Origin: Kutzneria sp. 744
GTDB taxonomy: Bacteria; Actinomycetota; Actinomycetes; Mycobacteriales; Pseudonocardiaceae
Length of the DNA stretch: 64,000 nucleotides
Assembly: GCF_000568255.1 (NCBI RefSeq)
Contig: NZ_KK037166.1
Span: 10,849,897 to 10,913,896, forward strand
Direction: 5' to 3'
How positions within the stretch are numbered: the first letter of the stretch is position 1; each line of letters begins with the position of its first letter. Below the pieces are notes generated by a model, which saw only the letters and a list, made by a program, of their open reading frames with translations, searched no databases and was not told the origin of the DNA. Below are positions 1 to 9,754 of the stretch, one piece after another. The position numbers and the translations under genes are program-made.

Positions 1-1
1 A

Positions 2-1318
2 TTGCACGTGCCACTGGACCCGGACACCCCGCACGTGCCGAGCCTGGCCGGGATCTCCTTCCCCGCAGGGCGATTCGAGCGCGAGATGCGCGACCTGTAC
101 GGGATCGTGCCCGACGACCATCCGCTGCCCCGCAGGTTGGTCCGGCACTTCCACTGGCCGCGCGGCTGGTATCCGATGCTGGCCGACGCCGGCGACCCGC
201 CCGCGTTCGGCGACGTCGACGGCCCCTACCCGTTCCGCACCGTCGAAGGCCCCGGCGTGTACGAGATCCCGGTCGGCCCCGTGCACGCCGGCATGATCGA
301 ACCCGGCCACTTCCGGTTCTCCGTGGTCGGCGAGACCATCCTCAACCTCAAGGCCCGCCTGTGGTTCGTACACAAGGGCATCGAGAAGCTCTTCCAGGGC
401 CGCCGAGCCGACGCCGGCGTCGAACTGGCCGAGCGGGTCAGCGGCGACACCGCCGTCGGGCACAACCTCGCCTTCTGCCTGGCCGTCGAAGACGCCCTCG
501 GCATCCCCGTGCCACAGGCAGCCCAGCGGTCCCGGGCGATCCTGCTGGAACTGGAACGGCTCTACAACCACGTCACCGACATCGGCGCCCTGTGCAACGA
601 CGTCGGCCACAGCATCCTCAACGCCCACGCCCAGCGGATCCGCGAACAACTCCTGCGGGTCAACGACGAGGTCACCGGGCACCGGCTGCTGCGGGGCGCG
701 ATCCACCCCGGCCGAACCACTCTCGTGCGGCCGCCCGATCCCGACCTGCTCACGACCATCGGCGCCGACATCGCCGAGGTGGTCGCGCTCGCCCTCGACA
801 ACAGCGTGGTCAACGACCGGTTCACCGGCACCGCCGTGCTCGCCGCGACGCAGGCCGCCGACCTGGGCACGCTGGGCTATGTCGCCAGGGCCAGCGGCCT
901 GACAGTGGACGCCCGCCAGGACCATCCGTTCCTGCGCACCGGGTTGCCGCGCACCGTGCACAGTCGGACCGACGGTGATGTGCTGTCCCGGTTCCTGGTC
1001 CGCGCCGGGGAGATCCAGGAGTCCATCGCGGCGATCATCGCGCTGCTCCATGACGCCCGCGACCGCGACGAGACACCATCGACGACGACCGCAGGTCCGG
1101 TGTCCGGGACAGGCGTCGGGATCGTCGAGGGCTGGCGCGGCACCATCGTGCACCGTGTTGAATTCGCCGCCGACGGCACCCTCACGCGGGTGAAGATCGT
1201 CGACCCCAGTTTCTTCAACTGGCCCGCGCTGCCGGTCGCGCTGGCGGACACGATCGTCCCGGACTTCCCCCTGGTCAACAAGAGCTTCAACCTGTCCTAC
1301 GCCGGCAACGATCTGTAG
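2..1318 (+). CDS. Hydrogenase-like / NuoCD-like large subunit, 5' partial
   Basis: C-terminal 438 codons of a protein of the group-4 [NiFe]-hydrogenase large subunit / complex I NuoC-NuoD family (HycE/HyfG-like). The first ~75 residues match the end of the 30-kDa (NuoC) domain (FEREMRDLYGI); the rest is the 49-kDa/large-subunit domain. The reading frame is open at the left edge, so the true start lies outside the window. The N-terminal site that is normally CxxC reads ERVSGDTAVGHN, and the C-terminal end reads DPSFFNWPALP ... SYAGNDL with no DPCxxC. All four Ni-ligand cysteines therefore appear absent, as in NuoD and the mycobacterial HycE-like proteins. It probably belongs to a membrane complex I-like or Mrp-like assembly and is unlikely to be a true hydrogenase. 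Confidence 0.85.
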   Translation: MHVPLDPDTPHVPSLAGISFPAGRFEREMRDLYGIVPDDHPLPRRLVRHFHWPRGWYPMLADAGDPPAFGDVDGPYPFRTVEGPGVYEIPVGPVHAGMIEPGHFRFSVVGETILNLKARLWFVHKGIEKLFQGRRADAGVELAERVSGDTAVGHNLAFCLAVEDALGIPVPQAAQRSRAILLELERLYNHVTDIGALCNDVGHSILNAHAQRIREQLLRVNDEVTGHRLLRGAIHPGRTTLVRPPDPDLLTTIGADIAEVVALALDNSVVNDRFTGTAVLAATQAADLGTLGYVARASGLTVDARQDHPFLRTGLPRTVHSRTDGDVLSRFLVRAGEIQESIAAIIALLHDARDRDETPSTTTAGPVSGTGVGIVEGWRGTIVHRVEFAADGTLTRVKIVDPSFFNWPALPVALADTIVPDFPLVNKSFNLSYAGNDL

Positions 1319-1334
1319 GGCGGCACCACCGGAG

Positions 1335-2213
1335 ATGGCGACCGAGTCCGGCCCCCGGCCGATCGTGGCGTGCGTGGATGGCTCGACGTGCGCGCGGCAC
1401 GCGGTGCGGTGGGCCACCGCCGAAGCGGTACGCCGAGGAGTGCCGCTACGACTGGTGCACACGCTCCAGCCGCCTTCGGTCGACCCGCGACGCCATCCCA
1501 CCTCGATCGGCGAGTACCTGCACGGCCTGGGGTTGCGGTGCGTGTGGGAGGCCGCCGCCACCGTGCACCGGACTGCGCCAACCCTGGAGGTGGACATCCA
1601 GGTTCGCCTCGGCGAGCCCTCGACCGAGCTGCTGGCCGAGTCCCACTCAGCCCGCCTGATCGTGGCGGGCGCCCGTGGACTGGGCGGGTTTTCCGGCCTG
1701 CGACTGGGGTCCACCGCGCTCGCGTTGGCCACCGCTGCCCACTGCCCGGTGGTCATCGTCCGCAAGCAGCCGCTGGACACCGGGCCTGTGGTCGTCGGCG
1801 TCACCGGCTCACCGCTGAGCGATGCCGCCCTCGGGCACGCTTTCGATCAGGCGGCGGCCCGCGCCGAGACACTCATCGCCCTGCACGCCTGGCATCCCCT
1901 GCCGTTCGACGTCGATGCCGCAGCTGCGATGGGTATCGGTTGGGCGGACGTGGACGCCGAGCAGCACCACACGCTCGCACGATGGGTGTCGGGCTGGCAG
2001 CAGCGGTATCCGCAGGTCCGGGTGACGCGCATGATCGCGACGAAACGGGCCGCCCGCAGCCTGCTCGACCAGGCCCGGATCGCCCAACTGCTCGTCGTCG
2101 GCTGCCACGGCCGCAGCCCGCTGACCGGCCTGGTCCTGGGCGCGGCTCCCCGCGCGTTGCTGCATCAGGCGGCGTGTCCGGTCATGGTCGTGCGCGCTGG
2201 TCACGGCGGCTGA
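1335..2213 (+). CDS. Tandem universal stress protein
   Basis: A 292-residue protein of two UspA domains (about residues 8-145 and 150-290), the usual double-Usp size in actinomycetes. Each half ends with the nucleotide-binding loop. The first has GARGLGGFSGLRLGS followed by CPVVIVRK; the second has GCHGRSPLTGLVLG followed by CPVMVVRA. The first keeps the G-2x-G-9x-G-S/T pattern well; in the second the final Ser/Thr is Ala, so its ATP binding may be weaker. The ATG lies 16 bases after the preceding stop, with CCGGAG just upstream, so co-transcription with the hydrogenase-like subunit is likely. Such proteins commonly accompany hypoxia or dormancy energy genes; that role is inferred here. Confidence 0.9.
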   Translation: MATESGPRPIVACVDGSTCARHAVRWATAEAVRRGVPLRLVHTLQPPSVDPRRHPTSIGEYLHGLGLRCVWEAAATVHRTAPTLEVDIQVRLGEPSTELLAESHSARLIVAGARGLGGFSGLRLGSTALALATAAHCPVVIVRKQPLDTGPVVVGVTGSPLSDAALGHAFDQAAARAETLIALHAWHPLPFDVDAAAAMGIGWADVDAEQHHTLARWVSGWQQRYPQVRVTRMIATKRAARSLLDQARIAQLLVVGCHGRSPLTGLVLGAAPRALLHQAACPVMVVRAGHGG

Positions 2214-2343
2214 CCGGGGGAGTGGATTTCGGTGTACCCCACATCTCACGCCTGAAGACTTGCGCGTATCTTTAACTGCGCAGACTATGGATTCCTCATG
2301 CCGGGTGGGGTACCCGTCGGATACCAACGGAGGGTCGGGGTCG

Positions 2344-2553
2344 GTGAGTCAGTTCGTCGCGGCGTTGCGCGCCCGAGTCCAGGACGCACAGCAGGCGCTG
2401 GAGGCGGCACGGGAGGCCGGACACCCCTACGAGGCGGGGCTGCACTCCGGGCGACTGGCCGACCTTCTCGAACTCGCCCGCCACCACGGCATCGACACCG
2501 CTGGCTGGGTGGATCCGGAGATCCTGGCCGTGCTGAGCGAGGAGAACCGGTGA
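2344..2553 (+). CDS. Small helical hypothetical protein
   Basis: A 69-residue protein of unknown function. I chose GTG at 2344 because GGAGG lies at 2329-2333, ten bases upstream; an earlier in-frame ATG at 2260 has no ribosome site. The protein is predicted helical (FVAALRARVQDAQQALEAAREAG) and then carries DLLELARHHGIDTAGWVDPEIL. It has no signal peptide or membrane segment. Its stop overlaps the start of the next gene (GTGA), so the two are probably translationally coupled and belong to the PEP carboxykinase transcript. I do not recognise a family. Confidence 0.7.
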   Translation: MSQFVAALRARVQDAQQALEAAREAGHPYEAGLHSGRLADLLELARHHGIDTAGWVDPEILAVLSEENR

Positions 2554-3332
2554 CCATCGCGCGAAGCGATCATGGCGCCGCGGCAGCACCGTTGCCACGC
2601 GTGGCCGTCCTCGGCGACACGGGCGACGACGACATCGCGCTGCCGCTACCGATTCCCGGCCTGGATGCCGTGGTCCTCCCCTCCGCCGGGGTACAGCAGA
2701 CACTGCCCACCGACGTCGACGCGGTCTACCTCGCCGGCCTCGACCAGGCCAAGGCCCGCCTTCTGCAGGCCGACCTGTCTACCGCGTGGGGCATTCCCTG
2801 CCTCACCAGGGAAGAGCTGACCGCAGTGGCGTTGGCCGCCGAGCTGTTTGCTTCGCTCACTCAGGCGCGCAAGCAGCCAGGCGTGGCCCGGGTGGTGATC
2901 GTCGAGTCCACCGCGATCCCCACCCTGTGTCCGCTGCTGGTCGCCGCCGGCGTCGGCGAGATCGCCAGCTGGCATCCCGCCGACGCGCTGGGCTTCCCGC
3001 TGCACCGCATCGCGCAGCGCGCTGACGCAGTGCTTGATCCGGTCGGGGGCGGCGTGCCCGTCGTCGAGCCGGGCACCGACCTCGGCGGACCGATCCTGAT
3101 CGCCGCCGATGATCCCGTACACCCGCTGCTCGCGCTGCCTGGTCTGCTGGGGGCGCTGCTGCAGGCACCGAGCGCACAGCCGGATATCGACGTCTTACTT
3201 GCCTGCGCCCAGGCGCTGGCCGCGTGCACCGCGAACGGCCAGCGCCTGCCCGACCCGCTCGATCCGGAACTCACGCCGATGGTGACCCGCCTGGCCGCCC
3301 GTGCCCTGGTCACCCACGAGGAGACGCGATGA
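2550..3332 (+). CDS. Malic-enzyme-like protein, degenerate, coupled to PEPCK
   Basis: A 260-residue protein starting at GTG 2550 (GAGGAG at 2538-2543), overlapping its upstream neighbour by GTGA and the PEP carboxykinase start by ATGA. The segment from about residue 185 ([16 protein letters not shown], then ACAQALAA, then [16 protein letters not shown]) resembles the end of the malic-enzyme NAD-binding domain. There, a prediction of the form PLALPGLLRGALDA is followed by an ALA helix and a final catabolic helix. The usual catalytic N-terminal domain is not recognisable, and the protein is about half the size of a malic enzyme. It could be a regulatory or degenerate relative acting with PEPCK on C4/C3 interconversion. 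The family assignment is tentative; the coupling is seen directly. Confidence 0.5.
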   Translation: MTIARSDHGAAAAPLPRVAVLGDTGDDDIALPLPIPGLDAVVLPSAGVQQTLPTDVDAVYLAGLDQAKARLLQADLSTAWGIPCLTREELTAVALAAELFASLTQARKQPGVARVVIVESTAIPTLCPLLVAAGVGEIASWHPADALGFPLHRIAQRADAVLDPVGGGVPVVEPGTDLGGPILIAADDPVHPLLALPGLLGALLQAPSAQPDIDVLLACAQALAACTANGQRLPDPLDPELTPMVTRLAARALVTHEETR

Positions 3333-5158
3333 CCACCACCGTCCCGGGTCTGGACCAGGCGCCGACCACCCACCAGCGGCTGCTGGCGTGGGTGCGGGAG
3401 GTGGCCGAGCTGACCACGCCCGAGCAGGTGGTGTGGTGCGACGGCTCGGACCAGGAGTGGGACCGGCTCACCACGCAGCTGGTGCGGGCGGGCACCCTGG
3501 TGCCGCTGAGGGCCAAGCCGAACTCGTTCTGGTGCGCCTCCGACCCCGCAGATGTCGCGCGGGTCGAGGACCGCACGTTCATCTGCTCGCGGGAGCGCGC
3601 CGACGCCGGGCCCACCAACAACTGGATGGACCCGGTCGACATGAAGATCATCATGACCGAGCAGTTCCGGGGCGCGATGCGTGGGCGCACGATGTATGTG
3701 GTCCCGTTCTGCATGGGCCCGCTGGGCGATGACAACCCCAAGCTGGGTGTGGAGATCACCGACTCCGCGTACGTGGCGGTGTCGATGCGGGTGATGACCC
3801 GTATGGGTGCCGCCGCGTTGGCCGCTTTCCTGGACGACCAGGGTACGGAGCGTGACTTCGTGCCGTGTCTGCACTCGGTGGGCGCCCCGCTGGCCCCCGG
3901 CCAGGCTGATGTCCCGTGGCCGTGCGACAACACCAAGTACATCAGCCACTTCCCCGAAGAGCGGACGATCTGGAGCTACGGCTCCGGGTACGGCGGCAAC
4001 TCGCTGTTGGGCAAGAAGTGCTACTCGCTGCGGATCGCCTCGGTGATGGCCCGCGAGGAGGGCTGGCTGGCCGAGCACATGCTGATCCTCAAACTGACCA
4101 GCCCACAGGGCACGGTCCACTTCATCGCCGCCGCGTTCCCGTCGGCCTGCGGCAAGACCAACCTGGCGATGCTGGAGCCGACCATCCCCGGGTGGACGGT
4201 GGAGACGCTGGGCGATGACATCGCCTGGATGCGGTTCGGCGAGGACGGCCGCCTGTACGCGGTCAACCCCGAGTTCGGGTTCTTCGGTGTCGCCCCGGGC
4301 ACCGGGTGGACGACCAACCCGAACGCGATGCGCACCATCGAGAAGGGCAACACCCTGTTCACCAACGTCGCGCTCACCGACGACGGCGACGTGTGGTGGG
4401 AGGGCATGGGCGCGCCGCCCGCGCACCTGACCTCGTGGCGTAAACAGGACTGGACGCCCGAGTCCGGTGAGCCCGCCGCGCACCCCAACTCCCGCTACTG
4501 CACGCCAATGTCGCAGTGCCCGATCCTGGCGCCGGAGTGGGACGACCCGAACGGCGTGCCGATCTCGGCGATCTTCTTCGGTGGCCGCCGCGCCACGACG
4601 GTGCCGTTGGTCACCGAGTCTCGCAGTTGGGAGCACGGCGTGTTCCTGGGCGCCACGCTCTCCAGCGAGACCACCGCCGCCGCAGCCGGCCAGGTCGGTG
4701 TGGTGCGCCGGGATCCGATGGCAATGCTGCCGTTCCTCGGCTACCACGTCGGCGACTACCTGCAACACTGGATCGACATGGGCACGCGGACCGACGCCAG
4801 CAAGCTGCCCACGATTTTCCACGTCAACTGGTTCCGGCGGGGCGAGGGCAGCCGGTTCCTGTGGCCCGGATTCGGCGAGAACTCCCGTGTCCTGCAGTGG
4901 GCCGTCGAGCGCATCGAGGGCACCGCGTCCGCGGTAGTCACTCCGATCGGCTACGTGCCCACCGCAGCGGCACTCGAACTAGCCGGCCTGGACGCACCCC
5001 TAGAGGACGTTCAGGCCGCGATCGCGGTCGATGACACCGAGTGGCGGGCCGAACTCCCGCTCATCCGGGAGTGGTTCGACACCATCGGCGACAAGCTGCC
5101 TACCGTGCTGCACGACGAGATGCTCGCGCTGACCCGCCGACTCGCCGAGACCCCCTGA
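3329..5158 (+). CDS. pckG: Phosphoenolpyruvate carboxykinase (GTP)
   Basis: A 609-residue GTP-dependent PEP carboxykinase, which converts oxaloacetate and GTP to phosphoenolpyruvate, CO2 and GDP. This is full length for the family. The P-loop (kinase-1a) with its reactive cysteine is [13 protein letters not shown]. Further conserved blocks are GDDIAWMRF (metal-binding kinase-2), [13 protein letters not shown], and the late [19 protein letters not shown] guanine-binding region. ATG 3329 is supported by GAGGAG at 3318-3323 and a 4-bp overlap with the upstream stop; a longer frame from 3224 has no ribosome site. It is the last gene of a tightly coupled three-gene run and a central anaplerotic/gluconeogenic enzyme. 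Confidence 0.97.
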   Translation: MTTTVPGLDQAPTTHQRLLAWVREVAELTTPEQVVWCDGSDQEWDRLTTQLVRAGTLVPLRAKPNSFWCASDPADVARVEDRTFICSRERADAGPTNNWMDPVDMKIIMTEQFRGAMRGRTMYVVPFCMGPLGDDNPKLGVEITDSAYVAVSMRVMTRMGAAALAAFLDDQGTERDFVPCLHSVGAPLAPGQADVPWPCDNTKYISHFPEERTIWSYGSGYGGNSLLGKKCYSLRIASVMAREEGWLAEHMLILKLTSPQGTVHFIAAAFPSACGKTNLAMLEPTIPGWTVETLGDDIAWMRFGEDGRLYAVNPEFGFFGVAPGTGWTTNPNAMRTIEKGNTLFTNVALTDDGDVWWEGMGAPPAHLTSWRKQDWTPESGEPAAHPNSRYCTPMSQCPILAPEWDDPNGVPISAIFFGGRRATTVPLVTESRSWEHGVFLGATLSSETTAAAAGQVGVVRRDPMAMLPFLGYHVGDYLQHWIDMGTRTDASKLPTIFHVNWFRRGEGSRFLWPGFGENSRVLQWAVERIEGTASAVVTPIGYVPTAAALELAGLDAPLEDVQAAIAVDDTEWRAELPLIREWFDTIGDKLPTVLHDEMLALTRRLAETP

Positions 5159-5261
5159 CCGCTGGCGGGGCGACCCCCGCGCCCCGCCAGCACTCCCCAA
5201 GCGTCGCCCTGCCCATCCCCCAGCGATTTTCACCAAGACTCGTGGGCACAGGAGGTAGGCC

Positions 5262-6974
5262 ATGGCCGCTGTCGTACCGCAGCCGATCGCTACGCGTCCC
5301 TATCCGACGCGAACGACGGTCAAGGGATCCGCACTGCTGCGGTTGTTCCACACGACCGACCACAAGCAGATCGGAATCATGTACCTGGTCACCTCGTTCG
5401 CCTTCTTCATGGTCGGCGGCGCGATGGCCCTGCTCATGCGCACCGAGCTGGCCCAGCCGGGCCTCCAGTTCCTCTCGCAGGAGCAGTTCAACCAGCTGTT
5501 CACCATGCACGGCACGATCATGCTGCTGCTGTACGCGACCCCGATCGTGTTCGGCTTCGCCAACTTCGTGCTGCCGCTGCAGATCGGCTCGCCGGACGTC
5601 GCCTTCCCGCGGCTCAACGCGTTCGCCTACTGGGCCTACCTGTTCGGCGGCATCATCGTGGTCGCCGGCTTCCTGACCCCGGGCGGCGCCGCCGACTTCG
5701 GCTGGTTCGCCTACACCCCGCTGTCGGACATGGTCCACTCGCCTGGCGTCGGCGCGGACATGTGGATCACCGGTCTGATCCTGGCTGGTCTCGGGACGAT
5801 TCTTGGTGGGGTGAACATGGTGACGACCGTGGTGTGTCTGCGGGCGCCGGGCATGACCATGTTCCGGATGCCGATCTTCACCTGGAACATCATGGTGACC
5901 AGCATCCTGGTGTTGATGGTGTTTCCCATTCTGACGGCGGCCCTGTTCGGCCTGCTGGCGGACCGGCACCTGGGCGCGCACGTGTTCGACCCGGCCAACG
6001 GCGGCGTCATTCTCTGGCAGCACCTGTTCTGGTTCTTCGGCCATCCCGAGGTCTATATCGTCGCGCTGCCGTTCTTCGGCATCGTGTCCGAGATCTTCCC
6101 GGTGTTCAGCCGCAAGCCGCTGTTCGGCTACAAGGGCCTGATCTACGCCACGCTGGGCATCGCGGCCCTGTCGGTGACGGTGTGGGCGCACCACATGTAC
6201 GCCACCGGCGCCGTGCTGCTGCCGTTCTTCTCGTTCATGACCTTCCTGATCGCGGTCCCGACCGGGGTGAAGTTCTTCAACTGGATCGGCACCATGTGGA
6301 AGGGGCAGCTGACCTTCGAGACGCCGATGCTGTTCAGCGTCGGCTTCCTGATCACGTTCCTGTTCGGCGGCCTGACCGGCGTGCTGCTGGCCGCGCCGGC
6401 GATCGACTTCCACGTGTCCGACTCGTACTTCGTGGTGGCGCACTTCCATTACGTGCTGTTCGGCACCATCGTGTTCGCCACCTACGCGGGCATCTACTTC
6501 TGGTTCCCGAAGATCACCGGCCGGATGCTGGACGAGGGCCTGGGCAAGCTGCACTTCTGGACCACGTTCATCGGCTTCCACACCACGTTCCTGGTGCAGC
6601 ACTGGCTGGGCGCGGAGGGCATGCCGCGTCGGTACGCGGACTACCTGGCCAGCGACGGTTTCACCACGCTGAACACGATCTCCACCATCGGCGCGTACAT
6701 CCTGGGCGCGTCCACGCTGCCGTTCCTGTGGAACGTGTTCCGCAGCTACCGCTATGGCGAGGTCGTCGAGGTGGACGACCCGTGGGGCTACTGCAACTCG
6801 CTGGAGTGGGCGACCTCCTGCCCGCCGCCGCGGCACAACTTCACCTCGCTGCCGCGGATCCGCTCCGAGCGGCCGGCCTTCGAGCTGCACTACCCGCACA
6901 TGGTCGAGCGGCTACGCCGAGAAGCCGAAATCGGCGGGCACGCGGACACCCCGGCCGAGATCCGAGCCGAGTAG
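5262..6974 (+). CDS. ctaD: Cytochrome c oxidase subunit I
   Basis: A 570-residue aa3-type haem-copper oxidase subunit I, the catalytic membrane subunit of complex IV with about 12 transmembrane helices. Visible hallmarks are the first haem ligand region ([13 protein letters not shown]), the Cu_B/active-site block [10 protein letters not shown] with the cross-linked His-Tyr, WAHHMYATG, and the paired histidines in [11 protein letters not shown]. The start ATG follows AGGAGGT with good spacing. No subunit II or III is adjacent, which is common for actinomycetes that carry several ctaD copies. It probably belongs to the same metabolic block as pckG but is separated from it by about 100 bases. 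Confidence 0.97.
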   Translation: MAAVVPQPIATRPYPTRTTVKGSALLRLFHTTDHKQIGIMYLVTSFAFFMVGGAMALLMRTELAQPGLQFLSQEQFNQLFTMHGTIMLLLYATPIVFGFANFVLPLQIGSPDVAFPRLNAFAYWAYLFGGIIVVAGFLTPGGAADFGWFAYTPLSDMVHSPGVGADMWITGLILAGLGTILGGVNMVTTVVCLRAPGMTMFRMPIFTWNIMVTSILVLMVFPILTAALFGLLADRHLGAHVFDPANGGVILWQHLFWFFGHPEVYIVALPFFGIVSEIFPVFSRKPLFGYKGLIYATLGIAALSVTVWAHHMYATGAVLLPFFSFMTFLIAVPTGVKFFNWIGTMWKGQLTFETPMLFSVGFLITFLFGGLTGVLLAAPAIDFHVSDSYFVVAHFHYVLFGTIVFATYAGIYFWFPKITGRMLDEGLGKLHFWTTFIGFHTTFLVQHWLGAEGMPRRYADYLASDGFTTLNTISTIGAYILGASTLPFLWNVFRSYRYGEVVEVDDPWGYCNSLEWATSCPPPRHNFTSLPRIRSERPAFELHYPHMVERLRREAEIGGHADTPAEIRAE

Positions 6975-7535
6975 GACACAATCGCGCCGGATCACCGTCC
7001 ACACGAACCTCAGTGTGGACCGGTGGTCTCGCGTCGCGGGCGACCACAGTCCAGGCCGTGCTTCCCACTAGCGGCCCGCAACCAGATCCTTCGCGGGCGA
7101 TGAAGCAGCACGTCTCGTCTGATGTTCCTTTGTAGACGGACATGCGGATGATGGCCCCGTGGTCCTTGCGGACCGCTCGCGGACAGGCGCCGCGCGGTCC
7201 TGGCGAGCGAGGCCCCTTGGGGGCAGGGCTTTGTCGTCGCACTGTCCACAAGAGACAGCGATGTATGCGTTGTCGGTGAAGGATGTCCTGCGCGTGGCCC
7301 CGCTATGGCGGGGCTGATCGCTGTCGGCTTCACTGTCAAAGTCGACACGAACGGGTGAGTCATTACCTTGTGTCGGAACGGTTATCCCCATGCGAGTGGT
7401 CCTATGACCGGGACACCACACCCGGGTTGACTCCGGTAAAACCGCTGATACGCTCGGACCCTTCCAGCGAGTTGGCACTGGAGTCGAACGTGACCACAGC
7501 ACCCCCAACACCTGGCCATTCACTGGCCGGACGAC
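6975..7535. other. Intergenic region without recognisable gene
   Basis: About 560 bases between ctaD and the DUF485 gene. Short open frames exist on both strands, but none has a family resemblance or a convincing ribosome site. A GC hairpin (GCCCCGC, loop TATG, GCGGGGC at 7297-7314) has no T-run. A GTG at 7490 opens a frame that does not lead into the DUF485 frame. The region probably holds the ctaD terminator and the promoter of the symporter pair; I cannot place either precisely. Confidence 0.4.
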
Positions 7536-7890
7536 ATGCCGCGCCAGCGGGTGTTCAGTGGCCGAGGGTTGCCGCCACAGCGTCCCGACTTCAACGCCAG
7601 TGCGGACAGTCGCGAGTTCGTGCGGTTGCGGCGACGGCTGCGCCGCTTCGTGTTCCCGATGAGCGTCCTGCTCCTGGCCTGGTTCATGACCTACGTGCTG
7701 CTGTCGGTCTCTTGCGCACGCCTTTGTGTCCCAGTCGGTATTCGGCCTGGTCAACGTCGGGCTGTTGCTCGGGCTCGCCCAGTGTGGGTCCACGGTGCTG
7801 ATCACAGTGGCCTACATCCGCTACGCCCGCCGGCGGATCGATCCACACGCGGATCTGATCCGCGCACACTCCGAAGTGGAGCCCAGATGA
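7536..7890 (+). pseudogene. DUF485 membrane protein gene with +1 frameshift
   Basis: Small two-helix inner-membrane protein that usually precedes acetate/solute:Na+ symporters. The first half is in one frame (REFVRLRRRLRRFVFPMSV, then LLAWFMTYVLLSV). The second half is in another frame from about 7716 (HAFVSQSVFGLVNVGLLLG, then QCGSTVLITVAYIRYARRRIDP), ending at TGA 7888-7890. The family normally reads LLSxYAHxF at the join. Here TCGGTCTCTTGCGCACGCC has one extra base, so the frame breaks near 7711-7717. The start is uncertain: ATG 7536 is used here, with GTG 7551 as an alternative. The stop overlaps the symporter ATG. This is either a genuine mutation or a sequence error. Confidence 0.75.
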
Positions 7891-9485
7891 GCACGATGAT
7901 CCTCGCGGACAGCACGACGATCGGCAGCCCGCTGGTCAATCTGGGCATCTTCCTGGTGTTCGCCGCGATCACCCTGTACATCGTGTACCGGGTCAGCAGC
8001 GGCCACGCGACCGCATCGGACTTCTACGCGGCTGGCAGCGGGTTCACCGGCGCACAGAACGGCATCGCGTTGTCTGGAGACTTCCTGTCGGCGGCGTCGT
8101 TCCTGGGCATCGCCGGTGGCATCGCGGTGCACGGCTACGACGGCTTCCTGTACTCGGTGGGCTGGGTGGTGGCCTGGCTGGTCGGGCTGCTGCTGATCGG
8201 CGAGCAGTTGCGCAACACCGGCCGGTACACGATCGGCGACCTGATGGCCTACCGGATGCGTCAGCGGCCGGTGCGCGCCGCCTCGGCCGCGTCCACCTTG
8301 GTGATCTCGCTTTTCTACATGCTCGCGCAGATGGCCGGCGCGGGCGGTCTGGTGTCCTTGCTGCTGGGCATCCACGACCGGGTCGGGCAGTCGGTGGTGA
8401 TCGTGGTCGTCGGCGCGATCATGATCTTCTACGTGCTGGTCGGCGGCATGAAGGGCACCACGTGGGTGCAGATCATCAAGGCTGTGTTCCTGTTGGTGTG
8501 CTGCAGCCTGATCAGCGTGTTCCTGCTGGGCAAGTTCGGCTTCGACTTCTCGTCCCTGTTGGACAGGGCGACGCAGAACAGCAAGTTCGGCGCCACGCTG
8601 CTCAACCCAGGCACCCAATACGGCAGCAACGAACTCGACTTCGTGTCGCTGGCACTGGCGCTGGTGTTGGGCATCTGCAGCCTGCCGCACGTGCTGATGC
8701 GCTTCTACACGGTGCCGGACGGCAAGCAGGCGCGGCGCTCGCTGGTGTGGGCGATCTGGGTCGTGTTCGTGTTCTACCTGTGCACGTTGGTGATCGGGTA
8801 CGGCGCCACCGCGCTGGTCGGCACGGACACGATCCTGCACGCTCCGGGAGGCGAGAACTCCGCCGCGCCGCTGCTGGCCTTCCGTATCGGCGGCACGGTG
8901 CTGCTCGGCATCGTCTCCGCAGCCGCGTTCGCGACCATCCTGGCCGTGATCGCCGGTCTGACGCTGGCCGCGTCGGCCTCGTTCGCGCACGACGTGTACG
9001 CCAGCATCATCAAGCGCGGCCACGCCGATCCGCGGCGTGAGGTCCGGGTGGCCCGGCTGACCGCGCTGGTCGTCGGCTTCCTGGCGATCGTCGGCGGTAT
9101 CGCGGCCAACGGTCAGAACGTGGCGTTCCTGGTGGCGCTCGCGCTGGCGATCGCCGCCTCGGCGAACCTGTCGACCATGCTGTACACGTTGTTCTGGCGG
9201 CGGTTCAACACTGCGGGAACGCTGGCCAGTATCTATGGCGGGCTGTGCTCGTGCCTGACGCTGATCGTGTTCTCGCCGGTGGTGTCGGGTTCGCCGACCT
9301 CGCTGATCCCGTCGGTGGACTTCCACTGGTTCCCGCTGAACAACCCTGGCATCGTGTCCATCCCGTTCTCCTTCCTGTGCGGCTTCGTCGGCACGGTGCT
9401 GGGGCGCACGCGTCCTGAGGAAGTGGCCAAGCGCAAGGAGATGGAGGTCCGGGCGCTGACCGGGATCCGCCCCACTACCAACTGA
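7887..9485 (+). CDS. actP: Sodium/acetate-type solute symporter
   Basis: A 532-residue sodium:solute symporter (SSS) of the ActP type, importing acetate or a similar short-chain monocarboxylate with a cation. It has about 13 predicted transmembrane helices and typical family blocks: FYAAGSGFTGAQNGIALSGD, FLSAASFLGIAGG, GRYTIGDLMAYR, and PHVLMRFYTVPD. ATG 7887 overlaps the DUF485 stop (ATGA), the standard arrangement for this pair. A frame extending further upstream only reads through the broken DUF485 gene. Together with pckG and ctaD this suggests growth on acetate or other C2/C3 acids, which is inference. The exact substrate cannot be read from sequence. Confidence 0.9.
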   Translation: MSTMILADSTTIGSPLVNLGIFLVFAAITLYIVYRVSSGHATASDFYAAGSGFTGAQNGIALSGDFLSAASFLGIAGGIAVHGYDGFLYSVGWVVAWLVGLLLIGEQLRNTGRYTIGDLMAYRMRQRPVRAASAASTLVISLFYMLAQMAGAGGLVSLLLGIHDRVGQSVVIVVVGAIMIFYVLVGGMKGTTWVQIIKAVFLLVCCSLISVFLLGKFGFDFSSLLDRATQNSKFGATLLNPGTQYGSNELDFVSLALALVLGICSLPHVLMRFYTVPDGKQARRSLVWAIWVVFVFYLCTLVIGYGATALVGTDTILHAPGGENSAAPLLAFRIGGTVLLGIVSAAAFATILAVIAGLTLAASASFAHDVYASIIKRGHADPRREVRVARLTALVVGFLAIVGGIAANGQNVAFLVALALAIAASANLSTMLYTLFWRRFNTAGTLASIYGGLCSCLTLIVFSPVVSGSPTSLIPSVDFHWFPLNNPGIVSIPFSFLCGFVGTVLGRTRPEEVAKRKEMEVRALTGIRPTTN

Positions 9486-9562
9486 GCTGCATCTGGCATT
9501 CTCCGCACGACGCGGGCAGCATGCTGCTCCCGGTCCGGGAGTTCTTCGTGATGCCCGATGAT

Positions 9563-9618
9563 CGAGGAGGTGCACTGTGACTGCCGCGTGGTGTGGAGGC
9601 GTTCGTCTAATTAGATGA
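9563..9618 (+). other. Strong ribosome site with a 13-codon frame
   Basis: GAGGAGGTG at 9564-9572 is followed by GTG at 9576 and 13 codons (VTAAWCGGVRLIR) ending in TGA. It is either a very short peptide or, more likely, the stump of a gene whose body was lost before the accessory island begins. The rest of the 9486-9754 gap shows nothing recognisable. Confidence 0.3.
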
Positions 9619-9754
9619 TCACCAGGCCTCGGTCTCGCCGAACTCAAGTTGGTAGTTGCCGAATCTATGGGGAGTGGACCGGTGTCGCTGGCCTTGTAGT
9701 GGGTGTGGCGATGGTGGTTGGGCTCGACAACCCGCCGAGCCCAACCGTCGGGCC

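Noticed and set aside
7297-7314. GC hairpin after ctaD as terminator or riboswitch
   Set aside because: Short stem, no T-run and over 300 bases from the ctaD stop; not enough to call.
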